Of a stretch of 64,000 nucleotides of DNA, positions 54,832-62,960 are shown piece after piece. Location: NCBI RefSeq assembly GCF_029643425.1, contig NZ_CP119106.1:186001-250000 (forward strand), given 5' to 3'. The stretch's first letter is position 1. Each line of letters opens with the position of its first letter. The position numbers and the translations under genes are program-made. The DNA comes from Isoptericola sp. AK164 (GTDB lineage: Bacteria > Actinomycetota > Actinomycetes > Actinomycetales > Cellulomonadaceae). The notes under the pieces were generated by a model, which was given only the letters and a program-made list of their open reading frames with translations, was not told where the DNA came from and ran no database searches.

Positions 54832-56301
54832 TCAGGCGGCGGGTGCGTGGGCCCCGCGGTCGGTGAACGCCTCCTTCGGCACGACGAGCAGCAGCACGGC
54901 CGCGACGAGGGCGGTCCCGCCGCACACGACCCAGACCGTCATGTAGCCGGTCAGCGTGCCGGCGGTGCCGGTGACCGACTCGGCGGCGTTCGCGCCGGCC
55001 GCGCCGAGCAGGGCGATGCCGAAGACGCACGAGGCGATCGCCCCGCCGACCGTCTTGACCGAGTTGGTCAGGCCGGTGGCCACGCCCGTCTGCGTCGGTG
55101 GCGCCGCGGCCGCGGCCGCGGCGGGCAGCGCGGCCACCAGCGTGCCGGATCCCAGCCCCACGATCACCATGTTGGTGGCCACCTGGACGTAGGTGTCGTG
55201 CAACGGCAGGAACAGCCCGAAGCCGACGGCGACGGCCAGGGCGGCCACGAACAGGGTGAGCCGCGGCGAGACCAGCGCGGCCACGCGCGGGAACGACAGC
55301 GCCCCGACGATCATGGCGATCAGGTACACCCCGATGAGCAGCGACGTCTGGAACCCGGTGGTGCCCAGCCCGTAGCCGTACACCGCGGGGTCGGTGCGGG
55401 CGAACGTGGACAGCGGTGCCTGCGCGCCGAGCACGGAGACGCCGAACAGTCCCGCGGTGAGGAACACGGGGGCCAGGGCGGGGGAGCGGAACATCCGCAC
55501 GTCGATCAGCGGGTCGTCGTGGCGCAGCTCCCAGCGTACGAAGGGCCAGAGCAGGAGCAGCCCGGCGGCGACGGCGGCCCAGGCGACCGGCGAGGCGACG
55601 CCCTCCAGCCGCAGCAGGCTCAGCCCGCCGGTGAAGGCGAGCAGGGCGAGCGAGACCAGCACCAGCCCGCGGGTGTCGAGGCGGCCGCCCACCGGGTCCG
55701 GGGTCTCGGCGACGCCCAGCCAGACGACGACGAAGCACGCGCAGACCAGGAGCGCGGGCACGAGGAGCACGACCCACAGGGGGAACGAGTCCACGAGCGC
55801 CCCGCCGGCGAGCGCCCCGGCGATCGCGCCGGCCTGCAGCGCGGCCACGAGGATCCCGGCGGCCTTCGCGGTGACGGCGGAGCGGTTCGGCAGGTCCCGG
55901 GTGCGCAGCCAGACCAGCGCGATCTCCAGCGGCAGCCACACGACGTAGAAGCCCTGCAGCGCCCAGGCGACGAGGAACACGGCGAACGAGTCGGTGAACG
56001 GCAGCACGAGGGAGGCCGCGGCCGTCACGGCGGTGGACCACAGCAGGATGCGCCGGTGGCCGACCATGTCGCCGAGCTTGGCCAGGGCCGGCACCACCAG
56101 CGCCGACAGCATGAGCTGGCTGCCCTCGAGCCAGTTGACGTCGGCGTCGTGCACCCCGAGGTGGCGGGCGACGTCGGTGAGCAGCGGCGTGTAGTAGCCC
56201 TGGATGACGCCGCTGGTCAGCTCGACGAAGGCGAGGAAGCCGACGACGACGGTCATCGACGCGCCGGTCGTCGGCCGGCGCGCGGCGGTCCCGGCGCTCA
56301 T
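54832..56301 (-). CDS. MFS drug-efflux transporter, 14-segment (DHA2-like)
   Basis: 489 aa, about 14 hydrophobic segments. Loop signature AKLGDMVGHRRILLW near the N terminus. Length and segment number fit the DHA2 drug:proton antiporters. Its ATG overlaps the stop of the M20 peptidase gene, so they form an operon; whether the pair handles the same compound (for example an acylated amino acid) is open. Confidence 0.88.
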   Translation of the reverse strand: MSAGTAARRPTTGASMTVVVGFLAFVELTSGVIQGYYTPLLTDVARHLGVHDADVNWLEGSQLMLSALVVPALAKLGDMVGHRRILLWSTAVTAAASLVLPFTDSFAVFLVAWALQGFYVVWLPLEIALVWLRTRDLPNRSAVTAKAAGILVAALQAGAIAGALAGGALVDSFPLWVVLLVPALLVCACFVVVWLGVAETPDPVGGRLDTRGLVLVSLALLAFTGGLSLLRLEGVASPVAWAAVAAGLLLLWPFVRWELRHDDPLIDVRMFRSPALAPVFLTAGLFGVSVLGAQAPLSTFARTDPAVYGYGLGTTGFQTSLLIGVYLIAMIVGALSFPRVAALVSPRLTLFVAALAVAVGFGLFLPLHDTYVQVATNMVIVGLGSGTLVAALPAAAAAAAPPTQTGVATGLTNSVKTVGGAIASCVFGIALLGAAGANAAESVTGTAGTLTGYMTVWVVCGGTALVAAVLLLVVPKEAFTDRGAHAPAA

Positions 56302-57653
56302 CCGAGCCGCTCCAGCAGCGTGCGGTGGAAGAGCTCGCCGCGTTCCAGCTCGCTGATCTCGACCCGTTCGTCGACGCCGTGGATCGACGCGCGCTGCGCC
56401 GCCGACATCGTCAGCGGCGCGAACCGGTAGACGGCCGGCGCGAAGCGGTGGAAGTACCGCGCGTCGGTGGCGGCGAAGACGACGTAGGGCACCGTGGCGG
56501 CACCGGGGTGGGAGACCGCGACGGCGTCGGCGATCCGGGTGAACCGCTCGTCGTCGGTCGGCGACTCGGGGGACGGCTCGCTGGCCTCGAGCACCTCGAC
56601 GTCGACCTGGTCGTCGGCGATCCGGCGGCGGATCCGGGCGACGGTCCCCTCCACCGTCTCGGAGAGGGCGATGCGCAGGTTGAGCGTCGCGGACGCCTGC
56701 GAGGGCAGCACGTTCGCGGCGGTGCCGCCGTCGAGCATGGTGGCCGCCACGGTGGTGCGCACCAGGGCCGCCGTCTCGCCGCCGCGGGTCACGAACGCCT
56801 GCGCGGTCGCCCGGGGGGACGCGGCCAGGGCGCGCAGCGCCGTGCGGCTCGCCCCGTTCGCGCGCTCGGCGAACCGCCGCAGCAGCTCGCTGATCGCCCG
56901 GGGCGTGCGCGCGGGGAACGTGCGCGGCCCGAGGCGGTCGACGGCCCGGGCGATCCGCCGCACCGCCGTGAGGGTCGGGGGCATGGAGGCGTGGCCGCCG
57001 TCGCCGCGCGTGGAGAGCCGGGCGGTGAGCACCCCCTTCTCCCCGACGCCGACCATCGCGGCAGTGCCGGTCACCATGGGCAGCGGGGAGTCGACGACGG
57101 CGCCGCCCTCGTCGAGGACCATCCAGGGCACGATCCCGCGGGCCTCGAACGTCGCGGCGATCGTCTCGGCCGACGGGCCGTGGCACTCCTCGTCCCCGCC
57201 GAGGGAGAGGTAGACGTCGCGGGCCGGGACGAACCCGGCCGCCAGCAGGTTCTCGACGGCCTCCAGCAGGACGACGAGCGGCCCCTTGTCGTCGAGCGCG
57301 CCGCGGCCGTGGACCCAGCCGTCGGCGATCCGACCGGAGAACGGCGGGTGGGTCCAGCCGTCGGACTCGTCCACGGGCACGACGTCGAAGTGCGCCATGA
57401 GCACGAGCGGTCCGTCGTCGGCGTCCCCGCGGCCGCGCCAGCGGTAGACGAGACCGAGGTCGCCGAGCCGTTCCCTGCTCAGGTGCTCGTGCACGAGGGG
57501 GTACAGCTCGGCCAGGAGGTCGACGAGGCTCTCGAACGGCTCGTGCCCCCGGCTGTCGATCTCGGCGGAGACGGTGGGGATCTGGATCAGGCGCGCCAGG
57601 CGCTCGGCGACGTCCGGGCGCGGTGTGACGGACGCCACCTCAGGTCGGTTCAT
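56298..57653 (-). CDS. M20 family metallopeptidase (carboxypeptidase / amidohydrolase type)
   Basis: 451 aa. Metal ligands of the di-zinc M20 fold: H88 and D90 (LMAHFDVVPVDE), D121 or D122 (GRGALDDKG), catalytic and metal Glu 155/156 (GGDEECHG), and a late His (SIHGVDERVEI). A dimerisation domain is inserted in the middle (HASMPPTLTAVRRIARAV). Resembles PM20D1-like enzymes that make or break N-acyl amino acids or dipeptides. Coupled to an MFS pump downstream. Confidence 0.9.
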   Translation of the reverse strand: MNRPEVASVTPRPDVAERLARLIQIPTVSAEIDSRGHEPFESLVDLLAELYPLVHEHLSRERLGDLGLVYRWRGRGDADDGPLVLMAHFDVVPVDESDGWTHPPFSGRIADGWVHGRGALDDKGPLVVLLEAVENLLAAGFVPARDVYLSLGGDEECHGPSAETIAATFEARGIVPWMVLDEGGAVVDSPLPMVTGTAAMVGVGEKGVLTARLSTRGDGGHASMPPTLTAVRRIARAVDRLGPRTFPARTPRAISELLRRFAERANGASRTALRALAASPRATAQAFVTRGGETAALVRTTVAATMLDGGTAANVLPSQASATLNLRIALSETVEGTVARIRRRIADDQVDVEVLEASEPSPESPTDDERFTRIADAVAVSHPGAATVPYVVFAATDARYFHRFAPAVYRFAPLTMSAAQRASIHGVDERVEISELERGELFHRTLLERLG

Positions 57654-57784
57654 GCGGGCAACCGTAGCGGTCCTCTGTCACGAACAGGTCACCGATCTGT
57701 GACCCGGTCTCACGCGATGAGACCACGTCGCGAGCCGCCGGCGCCCGCGTGCGGTGCACGGCGCACGTCGGCAGGCTGGTCGCC

Positions 57785-59053
57785 ATGGACCCGTCCCGCC
57801 GTCGCCTGCTCGTCGCGGCGCTCGCCACCGTCGTCCCGGTCGTCGTGCTCGCGGTCGTCGCCCCCGCGGTGGTCACCCCGTACTTCCTGGGCATGCTGCC
57901 GACCGTCGTCGCGGGAGTCGCCTCGCTGCGCCGGGCCTGGGTGCTCGCCGGCCTGACGGGTGCCCTCGCGCTCGTGGCCCCCCTGGCCGGGGCGCAGGTG
58001 TGGTCGGCGGTGGTGCTGATGACGCTCGTCGCCGCGGCCCTGGGACTGGCGGCCGGGCGGGGCTGGAGCTCGGGCGGGGCGCCCGCCGCGGTGACCCTCG
58101 CGGCCCTGACCGTCTCGCCCCCGGCGCTGGTCGCCGCGGACCCGCGGACCCTGGCCGGTGCCTGGCCCCTCGCCGCCGCCGTGCTGGCCGGCGGCGTGGT
58201 GACCGCGCTCGTCCTCACCCTGCTCTCCCGCGGGGTGCCCCGCCCGGACCACGACCCGTTGACCGGCCCCGAGCTGAGGTTCTACGTGTCCGCCCTGGTC
58301 GTGGTCACCGCCGTGGGGACGTGGTGGGCGACGACCTGGTTCCCCGACACGCACTCGTGGTGGCTGCTGCTGACGTTCTACCTGGTGATGGTGCCGCGCA
58401 CCGGGGACATCACCGCCCGCGCGCTGGCCCGGGCCGGCGGCACCGTCCTGGGCGGGCTGGTCGTCGTCGTCCTCGTCGCGCTCGACGTCGCGCCGCAGGC
58501 CATGTCGCTGGTGGTCGCGGTCGGCGTGGTGGGCTGCGTCGTGACCATGCTGACCGCCCCGTACTGGGTCTACACGATCTTCCTCACGGTGACCGTCGTC
58601 GGGACCACGACGGGCGACGCCCCCGTCGCCGGGGCCCTCGAGCGGGTAGGGCTCACCCTGCTGGGTGCCGGGACGGCCGCGGGCATCCTGCTGCTCGCCC
58701 GGCTGCTGAGCCACCGCAGCGGGCGCCGTACCGGCCGACCTGCCGGCCGACCTGTCGACCAGGCCGTGGTGCCGGCCGGGTCAGGCGACGCCGGTGGTGC
58801 CCAGCAGCGAGCCGACCGCGAACGTCGCCCCCAGGGCGAGCGCGCCGCCGACGACGACCCGCAGCACGGCCCGGTCGATCCGGGCGCCGCCGATCCACGC
58901 GGCGACGCCGCCGGTCAGGGCCAGCGCGACGAGCACGGCCACGAACGTGGCCGCGATCTTGGCGGGCTCGGGCACCAGCAGCACCGTCGCGAAGGGCAGC
59001 AGGCCGCCGATCGTGAACGCGACGAACGAGGCGACGGCCGCGTGCCACGCTGA
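57785..59053 (+). CDS. FUSC-like membrane protein with long antisense 3' end
   Basis: 422 aa. Two blocks of hydrophobic segments (about 8-150 and 170-320), with TWFPDTHSWWLLLTFYLVMVPRTGDI between, as in aromatic-acid exporter (FUSC) proteins. The frame does not stop at the end of the membrane part: the last 90 codons run antisense through the 3' end of the VIT1-family gene and encode a hydrophilic tail. None of the three frames stops before about 59016, so the overlap (273 bp) is not due to a simple frameshift. Assignment to FUSC is moderate. Confidence 0.65.
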   Translation: MDPSRRRLLVAALATVVPVVVLAVVAPAVVTPYFLGMLPTVVAGVASLRRAWVLAGLTGALALVAPLAGAQVWSAVVLMTLVAAALGLAAGRGWSSGGAPAAVTLAALTVSPPALVAADPRTLAGAWPLAAAVLAGGVVTALVLTLLSRGVPRPDHDPLTGPELRFYVSALVVVTAVGTWWATTWFPDTHSWWLLLTFYLVMVPRTGDITARALARAGGTVLGGLVVVVLVALDVAPQAMSLVVAVGVVGCVVTMLTAPYWVYTIFLTVTVVGTTTGDAPVAGALERVGLTLLGAGTAAGILLLARLLSHRSGRRTGRPAGRPVDQAVVPAGSGDAGGAQQRADRERRPQGERAADDDPQHGPVDPGAADPRGDAAGQGQRDEHGHERGRDLGGLGHQQHRREGQQAADRERDERGDGRVPR

Positions 59054-59515
59054 GACGACGTCGTCCGCGTCGATGTGGAGCTCCGCGGACAGGTGCGCAC
59101 CCAGGGCGTCGTGCTCGGTCAGCTCCACGGCCACCTGCCGCGCGGTCTCGTCGGAGAGCCCGCGGTCCCGGTAGAAGCCGGCGAGCTCGGCGAGCTCCTC
59201 CTCGGGCATCGTGGCGAGCTCGTGCTTCTCCTTGGCGATGAGCGCCTTCTCGGTGTCCGACTGCGAGGAGACCGAGACGTACTCGCCCAGCGCCATCGAG
59301 ATCGCGCCGCCGACGAGGGCCGCCAGACCCGCGGTGAGGATCGCGGCCTGCGAGGTCGTCGCCGCGGCCACGCCGACGACGACGGCCGCCACGGAGACGA
59401 TGCCGTCGTTGGCGCCGAGCACGCCCGCGCGCAGCCAGTTCAGCCGCTGGGCGAGCCCGGTCACGGCGTGCGGTTCGTCGGAGTGCGCGGTGCGGACCTC
59501 GGGGTCGTCGGTCAT
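58781..59515 (-). CDS. VIT1/CCC1-family metal transporter
   Basis: 244 aa. N-terminal NWLRAGVLGANDGIVSVAAVVVG and SMALGEYVSVSSQSDTEKA are family hallmarks; a cytoplasmic helical stretch with acidic residues (EKHELATMPEEELAELAGFY) and three C-terminal membrane segments follow. Moves iron or manganese. Its 3' end is overlapped antisense by the FUSC-like gene; the conserved C-terminal segments show this end is the genuine one. Confidence 0.92.
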   Translation of the reverse strand: MTDDPEVRTAHSDEPHAVTGLAQRLNWLRAGVLGANDGIVSVAAVVVGVAAATTSQAAILTAGLAALVGGAISMALGEYVSVSSQSDTEKALIAKEKHELATMPEEELAELAGFYRDRGLSDETARQVAVELTEHDALGAHLSAELHIDADDVVSAWHAAVASFVAFTIGGLLPFATVLLVPEPAKIAATFVAVLVALALTGGVAAWIGGARIDRAVLRVVVGGALALGATFAVGSLLGTTGVA

Positions 59516-59599
59516 GGTTCCACCGAATCACTGTCCACGTGCCGCCGCCAGCAAGGGAAGGCTGGCCGAATCCTGCTAGCGTCCGACGCGTGAGCAGCC

Positions 59600-60607
59600 A
59601 TGGTTGAGTCGACGGTGACGATCCACGACGTCGCCCGGCACGCCGGTGTCTCGGCGGCGACGGTGTCGAACTACTTCAACTGGCCGGACAAGCTGTCCGA
59701 CCGGATGAAGAAGCGTGTCGCCACGGCGGTGACCGACCTGGGGTTCGTCCCCAGCATGCCGGCGCGGCAGCTGCGCCGGCAGCGCAGCGGCATCGTCGGG
59801 CTCAGCGTGGTCAACGCCTCCAACCCGTTCTTCGGCGGCATCGCGACCGCCGTCGAGCAGGTGGCCGAGGACGCCGGGCTGTCGGTCGTGGTCGGGTCGT
59901 CCCACGAGTCGCCCGTCCAGCAGGAGAAGTTCCTGACCCTGTTCGAGCAGCTCCGGTTCGACGGCGTGGTCGTGGCGCCGTCGGACGACCAGCTCGAGCC
60001 GCTGCGCAAGCGCCACGACCGCGGGACGCCCGTGGTGCTCGTCGACCACGAGGACCCGGACGGCCGGTTGTCGTCGGTGTCGCTGGACCATCGCGAGGGC
60101 GGCCGGATCGCGGCCAGCCACCTGGTGGACTCCGGCCGCCGCCGGCTGCTGTTCGCCGCCGGTCCGGAGGGCGTACGGCAGGTGGCACGCCGCCTGGAGG
60201 GGGCTCGTGAGGCCGTCGCCGAGCGCGACGACGTCCGCCTGGACGTGGTGCGCTCCTCCGACCTCGACATCACCGTCGGGGAGGAGACGGGCCGGTGGAT
60301 CGCCGCGCTCGACCCTCCCGAGCGCCCCGACGCGGTGTTCGCCGGCAACGACCTGCACGCCATCGGTCTCGTGGACGCCCTGGTCAAGGCGGGGATCCGG
60401 GTGCCCGAGGACATCGCCGTGGTCGGGTACGACGACATCCCGTTCGCCCGGCGGGCCGCCGTCCCCCTGACCACCGTGCGCCAGCCCATCGCCGAGATGG
60501 GCCGGGCCGCGGCCCGGCTGCTGCTGGACGAGATCGCCGAGCCGGGACGTCCGCCGCGGGACGTCGTCTACCCGCCCGAGCTCGTGGTGCGCGCCTCGGC
60601 TCCCTGA
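59600..60607 (+). CDS. LacI-family transcriptional regulator
   Basis: 335 aa. Helix-turn-helix IHDVARHAGVSAATVSNYFNWP, sensor domain with NASNPFFGGIATAVEQ, VFAGNDLHAIGLVDAL and VGYDDIPFARRAAVPLT. Ligand unknown; neighbours are metal transporters and the convergent CDF gene, none obviously a sugar target, so its regulon is probably elsewhere. Divergent from the VIT1 gene; TAGCGT lies 18 nt before the ATG. Confidence 0.9.
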   Translation: MVESTVTIHDVARHAGVSAATVSNYFNWPDKLSDRMKKRVATAVTDLGFVPSMPARQLRRQRSGIVGLSVVNASNPFFGGIATAVEQVAEDAGLSVVVGSSHESPVQQEKFLTLFEQLRFDGVVVAPSDDQLEPLRKRHDRGTPVVLVDHEDPDGRLSSVSLDHREGGRIAASHLVDSGRRRLLFAAGPEGVRQVARRLEGAREAVAERDDVRLDVVRSSDLDITVGEETGRWIAALDPPERPDAVFAGNDLHAIGLVDALVKAGIRVPEDIAVVGYDDIPFARRAAVPLTTVRQPIAEMGRAAARLLLDEIAEPGRPPRDVVYPPELVVRASAP

Positions 60608-60619
60608 CCGTCCGGTCAG
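60604..60619. terminator. Short hairpin covering two stop codons
   Basis: CTGACCG-TC-CGGTCAG includes the TGA of the LacI-type gene and the stop of the convergent CDF gene, which are only 8 bp apart. Confidence 0.4.
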
Positions 60620-61518
60620 TCGTGCGTCGGGTGCTCGTGGGCGGGGTGGGTCTCCGGCTCGACCTGGAAGGTCGAGTGCTCGACGCCGAAGTGGTCGCGG
60701 ACGCACTCCTGCAGCTCGTCGAGGATCTCCCCGGCGTGCCCGTCGCGGAAGCACGCGGCGTCGACGACGACGTGCGCCGAGAGCTGCGGCAGCCCCGTCG
60801 CGATGAGCGAGGCGTGCACGTCGTGGATCGCGTGGACGTGCTCGACGCGCAGCAGGTGGGCGCGGACGTCGTCCAGGTCGAGGCCGGGCGGTGTCGACTC
60901 GAGGAGCACGGCGGTGGTGTCTCGCAGCAGCACCAGCGCGCGCGGCAGGATCAGCGCACCGATGAGCAGTGCCGCGACCGAGTCGGCCTGCTGCCACCCC
61001 GTCGTGGTGATGACGACGGCGGCGACGACGACGGCCAGCGACCCGAGCGCGTCGTTGAGCACCTCGAGGAACGCGGCCCGCAGGTTGAGGCTGGCGCCGC
61101 GGCGTCCGGCCAGCACCGCCAGGGCCGCGAGGTTGCCGACCAGGCCGACGACGCCGAACACCACGAGCTCGGTCCCCGGGATCTCGGGCGGGTCCTGCAG
61201 CCGCTGCACGGCCTCGACCAGCACGAAGACCCCGACGGCGAGCAGCAGCGCGGCCTGGGCCAGCGCGGCGAGCACCTCCGCGCGCCGCAGCCCCCAGGTG
61301 CGCCGCGCCGTCGGCGGGCGCAGCGAGGCGTGCGCCGCGAACAGCGCCATCCCCAGCCCGGCGGCGTCGGTGAGCAGGTGCGCGGTGTCCACGAGCAGGG
61401 CGAGGCTGCCGGTCACGACGGCGCCGACCACCTGGGCGACGACGATGCCCGCGGTGATGCCGAAGGCCGCGCCCAGCCGTCCGCGGTGGGTCTCGTGCGT
61501 GCCGTGGTCGTGGGCCAT
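60616..61518 (-). CDS. Cation diffusion facilitator (zinc/metal exporter)
   Basis: 300 aa, six membrane segments. Metal sites: VDTAHLLTDAAGLGMAL (His-Asp pair in segment 2) and AAFLEVLNDALGS (Asn-Asp pair in segment 5). His-rich N and C termini (MAHDHGTHETH, HPAHEHPTHD) and a cytoplasmic C-terminal domain. Exports zinc or a related divalent metal in exchange for protons. The Asn in segment 5 differs from the usual His of strict zinc exporters, so specificity may vary. GAGGA lies about 6 nt before the ATG. Confidence 0.92.
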   Translation of the reverse strand: MAHDHGTHETHRGRLGAAFGITAGIVVAQVVGAVVTGSLALLVDTAHLLTDAAGLGMALFAAHASLRPPTARRTWGLRRAEVLAALAQAALLLAVGVFVLVEAVQRLQDPPEIPGTELVVFGVVGLVGNLAALAVLAGRRGASLNLRAAFLEVLNDALGSLAVVVAAVVITTTGWQQADSVAALLIGALILPRALVLLRDTTAVLLESTPPGLDLDDVRAHLLRVEHVHAIHDVHASLIATGLPQLSAHVVVDAACFRDGHAGEILDELQECVRDHFGVEHSTFQVEPETHPAHEHPTHD

Positions 61519-61574
61519 GGCTGTCCTCAGGCGGCGGTGCCGGCGGGGGACGTGGGGGCGACCATGGCTCGACC

Positions 61575-62885
61575 CTACGGGACGGACTCGGCGAGGCGGG
61601 CCGGCAGGTCGGCCGTGACGACGAGCCCGCCGTCCGCGCCGTCGACGACGTCGAGGCGGCCGCCGAGCAGCGTCGCCCGGTCGCGCATCGCGGCCAGGCG
61701 CGCGCCGTCGGCCCCGTCCGGCGCGGGTCCGGGCCCGTCGTCGGCCCCGTCCGGCGCGGGTCCGGGCCCGTCGTCGGCCACGACGACCCGCAGGCGCCCT
61801 GCCGAGACACCCAGCTCGACGCGGACGGTCGACGCCGCGGCGTCCGCACCCACGCGCGCCAGGGCGCCCTGGACGATGCGGTAGGCCGCGGCGTCGACCG
61901 TCGCGTCCAGGGAGCCCCGCGGGACGTCGACCCGGGTGGTCACGCGGATCCCGGCCGCCCGCACCGGCTGGACGAGGGCGGCCAGCCCGGCCGGACCGGT
62001 CACCGCCGGCAGGTGGTCGCGCGCCCCGGGGACCGCCGCCGAGGCGTCCGCGCTCTGCTCCGTGCCCTGTTCCGCGGGGCGCAGCAGCAGGGCGGTGGCG
62101 CGCAGCTCGTGCACGGTGGCCGACGTCGCCTCCCGGACGTGCCGCAGGGCCGTGCGGGCCGCGTCGTCGTCGCGCCCCACGGCGCCCGCGGCCACGTCGG
62201 TGTGCAGGGCCACGAGCGAGAGGTGGTGCCCGACGACGTCCTGGAGGTCCAGAGCGACCCGGAGACGCTCGGCCCCCGGGCCGGGCTCGACCGGGCCGGG
62301 CTCGACCGGGCCGGGACGGTCCGGTGGGGCCGGGTCGGACGCCGGCGGCCGTGGGCCGGGCGCGCCCCGGTCGGGGCGGTCCTGCCGACGCGACCGCACC
62401 AGGACGCCCACGCAGACGGCCGCGACCACGACGGCCAGGTCGCCGAGCAGCAGGGTGACGACGTCCGCACCGGTGCCCGGACGGGCGGGACGCAGCGCCG
62501 AGACCACCAGGACCAGGGCGCCCCCGGTCGCCGACGCCCAACCCGGGCGGCCCTGTGCCGCGGCGGCGCACAGCGCCGGCGCGGCCGCCAGCGGGGTGCC
62601 GAGGACACCGAGGTCCGCCACCGCGCAGACGGTGGCGCCGACAAGGGTGAGCACGAGCATCGGCAGCGGTGCCCGACGGCGCAGCAGCACCAGCGCCCCG
62701 AACCCGGTGGCCGCCGCGTACCCGACCGGCGGCGTCGCGGGGTCCAGGACGAGCAGCCCCGACAGCCCGAGCGCCGTCCCGGCCGCGGCCGCGACGTCGA
62801 CCCACCGGGCGCTGCGTCCCGGGACACGGGTGCGGACGGCGTCGTCGACGTCGGCGACACCGTCGGGGGCCGGCGGGGCGGGCAC
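61575..62885 (-). CDS. Histidine-kinase-like protein without the phospho-histidine
   Basis: 436 aa from a GTG that follows a leaderless -10 (TACGCT, 62892-62897). Five or six membrane segments (about 25-170), then the dimerisation helix of HisKA_3 kinases. Where these have ELHD the sequence reads DLQD: Gln215 (codon CAG) replaces the acceptor His. The N box is also altered (GALARVGADA against EALTNVxxHA), though VADDGPG and LGGRLDV remain. A 33-bp tandem duplication repeats DDGPGPAPDGA. No response regulator is adjacent. A decaying or non-catalytic sensor. Confidence 0.8.
   Translation of the reverse strand: MPAPPAPDGVADVDDAVRTRVPGRSARWVDVAAAAGTALGLSGLLVLDPATPPVGYAAATGFGALVLLRRRAPLPMLVLTLVGATVCAVADLGVLGTPLAAAPALCAAAAQGRPGWASATGGALVLVVSALRPARPGTGADVVTLLLGDLAVVVAAVCVGVLVRSRRQDRPDRGAPGPRPPASDPAPPDRPGPVEPGPVEPGPGAERLRVALDLQDVVGHHLSLVALHTDVAAGAVGRDDDAARTALRHVREATSATVHELRATALLLRPAEQGTEQSADASAAVPGARDHLPAVTGPAGLAALVQPVRAAGIRVTTRVDVPRGSLDATVDAAAYRIVQGALARVGADAAASTVRVELGVSAGRLRVVVADDGPGPAPDGADDGPGPAPDGADGARLAAMRDRATLLGGRLDVVDGADGGLVVTADLPARLAESVP
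61707..61772. repeat. 33-bp in-frame tandem duplication in the degenerate kinase gene
   Basis: Two perfect 33-bp copies (61707-61739, 61740-61772), 11 codons each, encoding DDGPGPAPDGA twice in the ATP-binding region. Confidence 0.9.
62278..62307. repeat. 15-bp tandem repeat in the degenerate kinase gene
   Basis: GGGCCGGGCTCGACC twice, then a partial third copy, encoding a Pro-Gly-Val-Glu linker ahead of the dimerisation helix. Confidence 0.8.
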
Positions 62886-62891
62886 GTCGAC

Positions 62892-62897
62892 AGCGTA
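62892..62897 (-). promoter_or_regulatory. -10 element of a leaderless promoter (degenerate kinase)
   Basis: TACGCT on the minus strand, last base 7 nt before the GTG at 62885. Confidence 0.45.
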
Positions 62898-62960
62898 GGT
62901 CCGCGTCCCCGACCGTGCAGTCGGGAGGCCGGGAACCGCACGACGCGGGAGGATGGACGC

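Noticed and set aside
57749-59016. A second long frame overlapping the FUSC-like gene
   Set aside because: Low-complexity Arg/Pro-rich translation; the chosen frame has membrane segments and an ATG at 57785.
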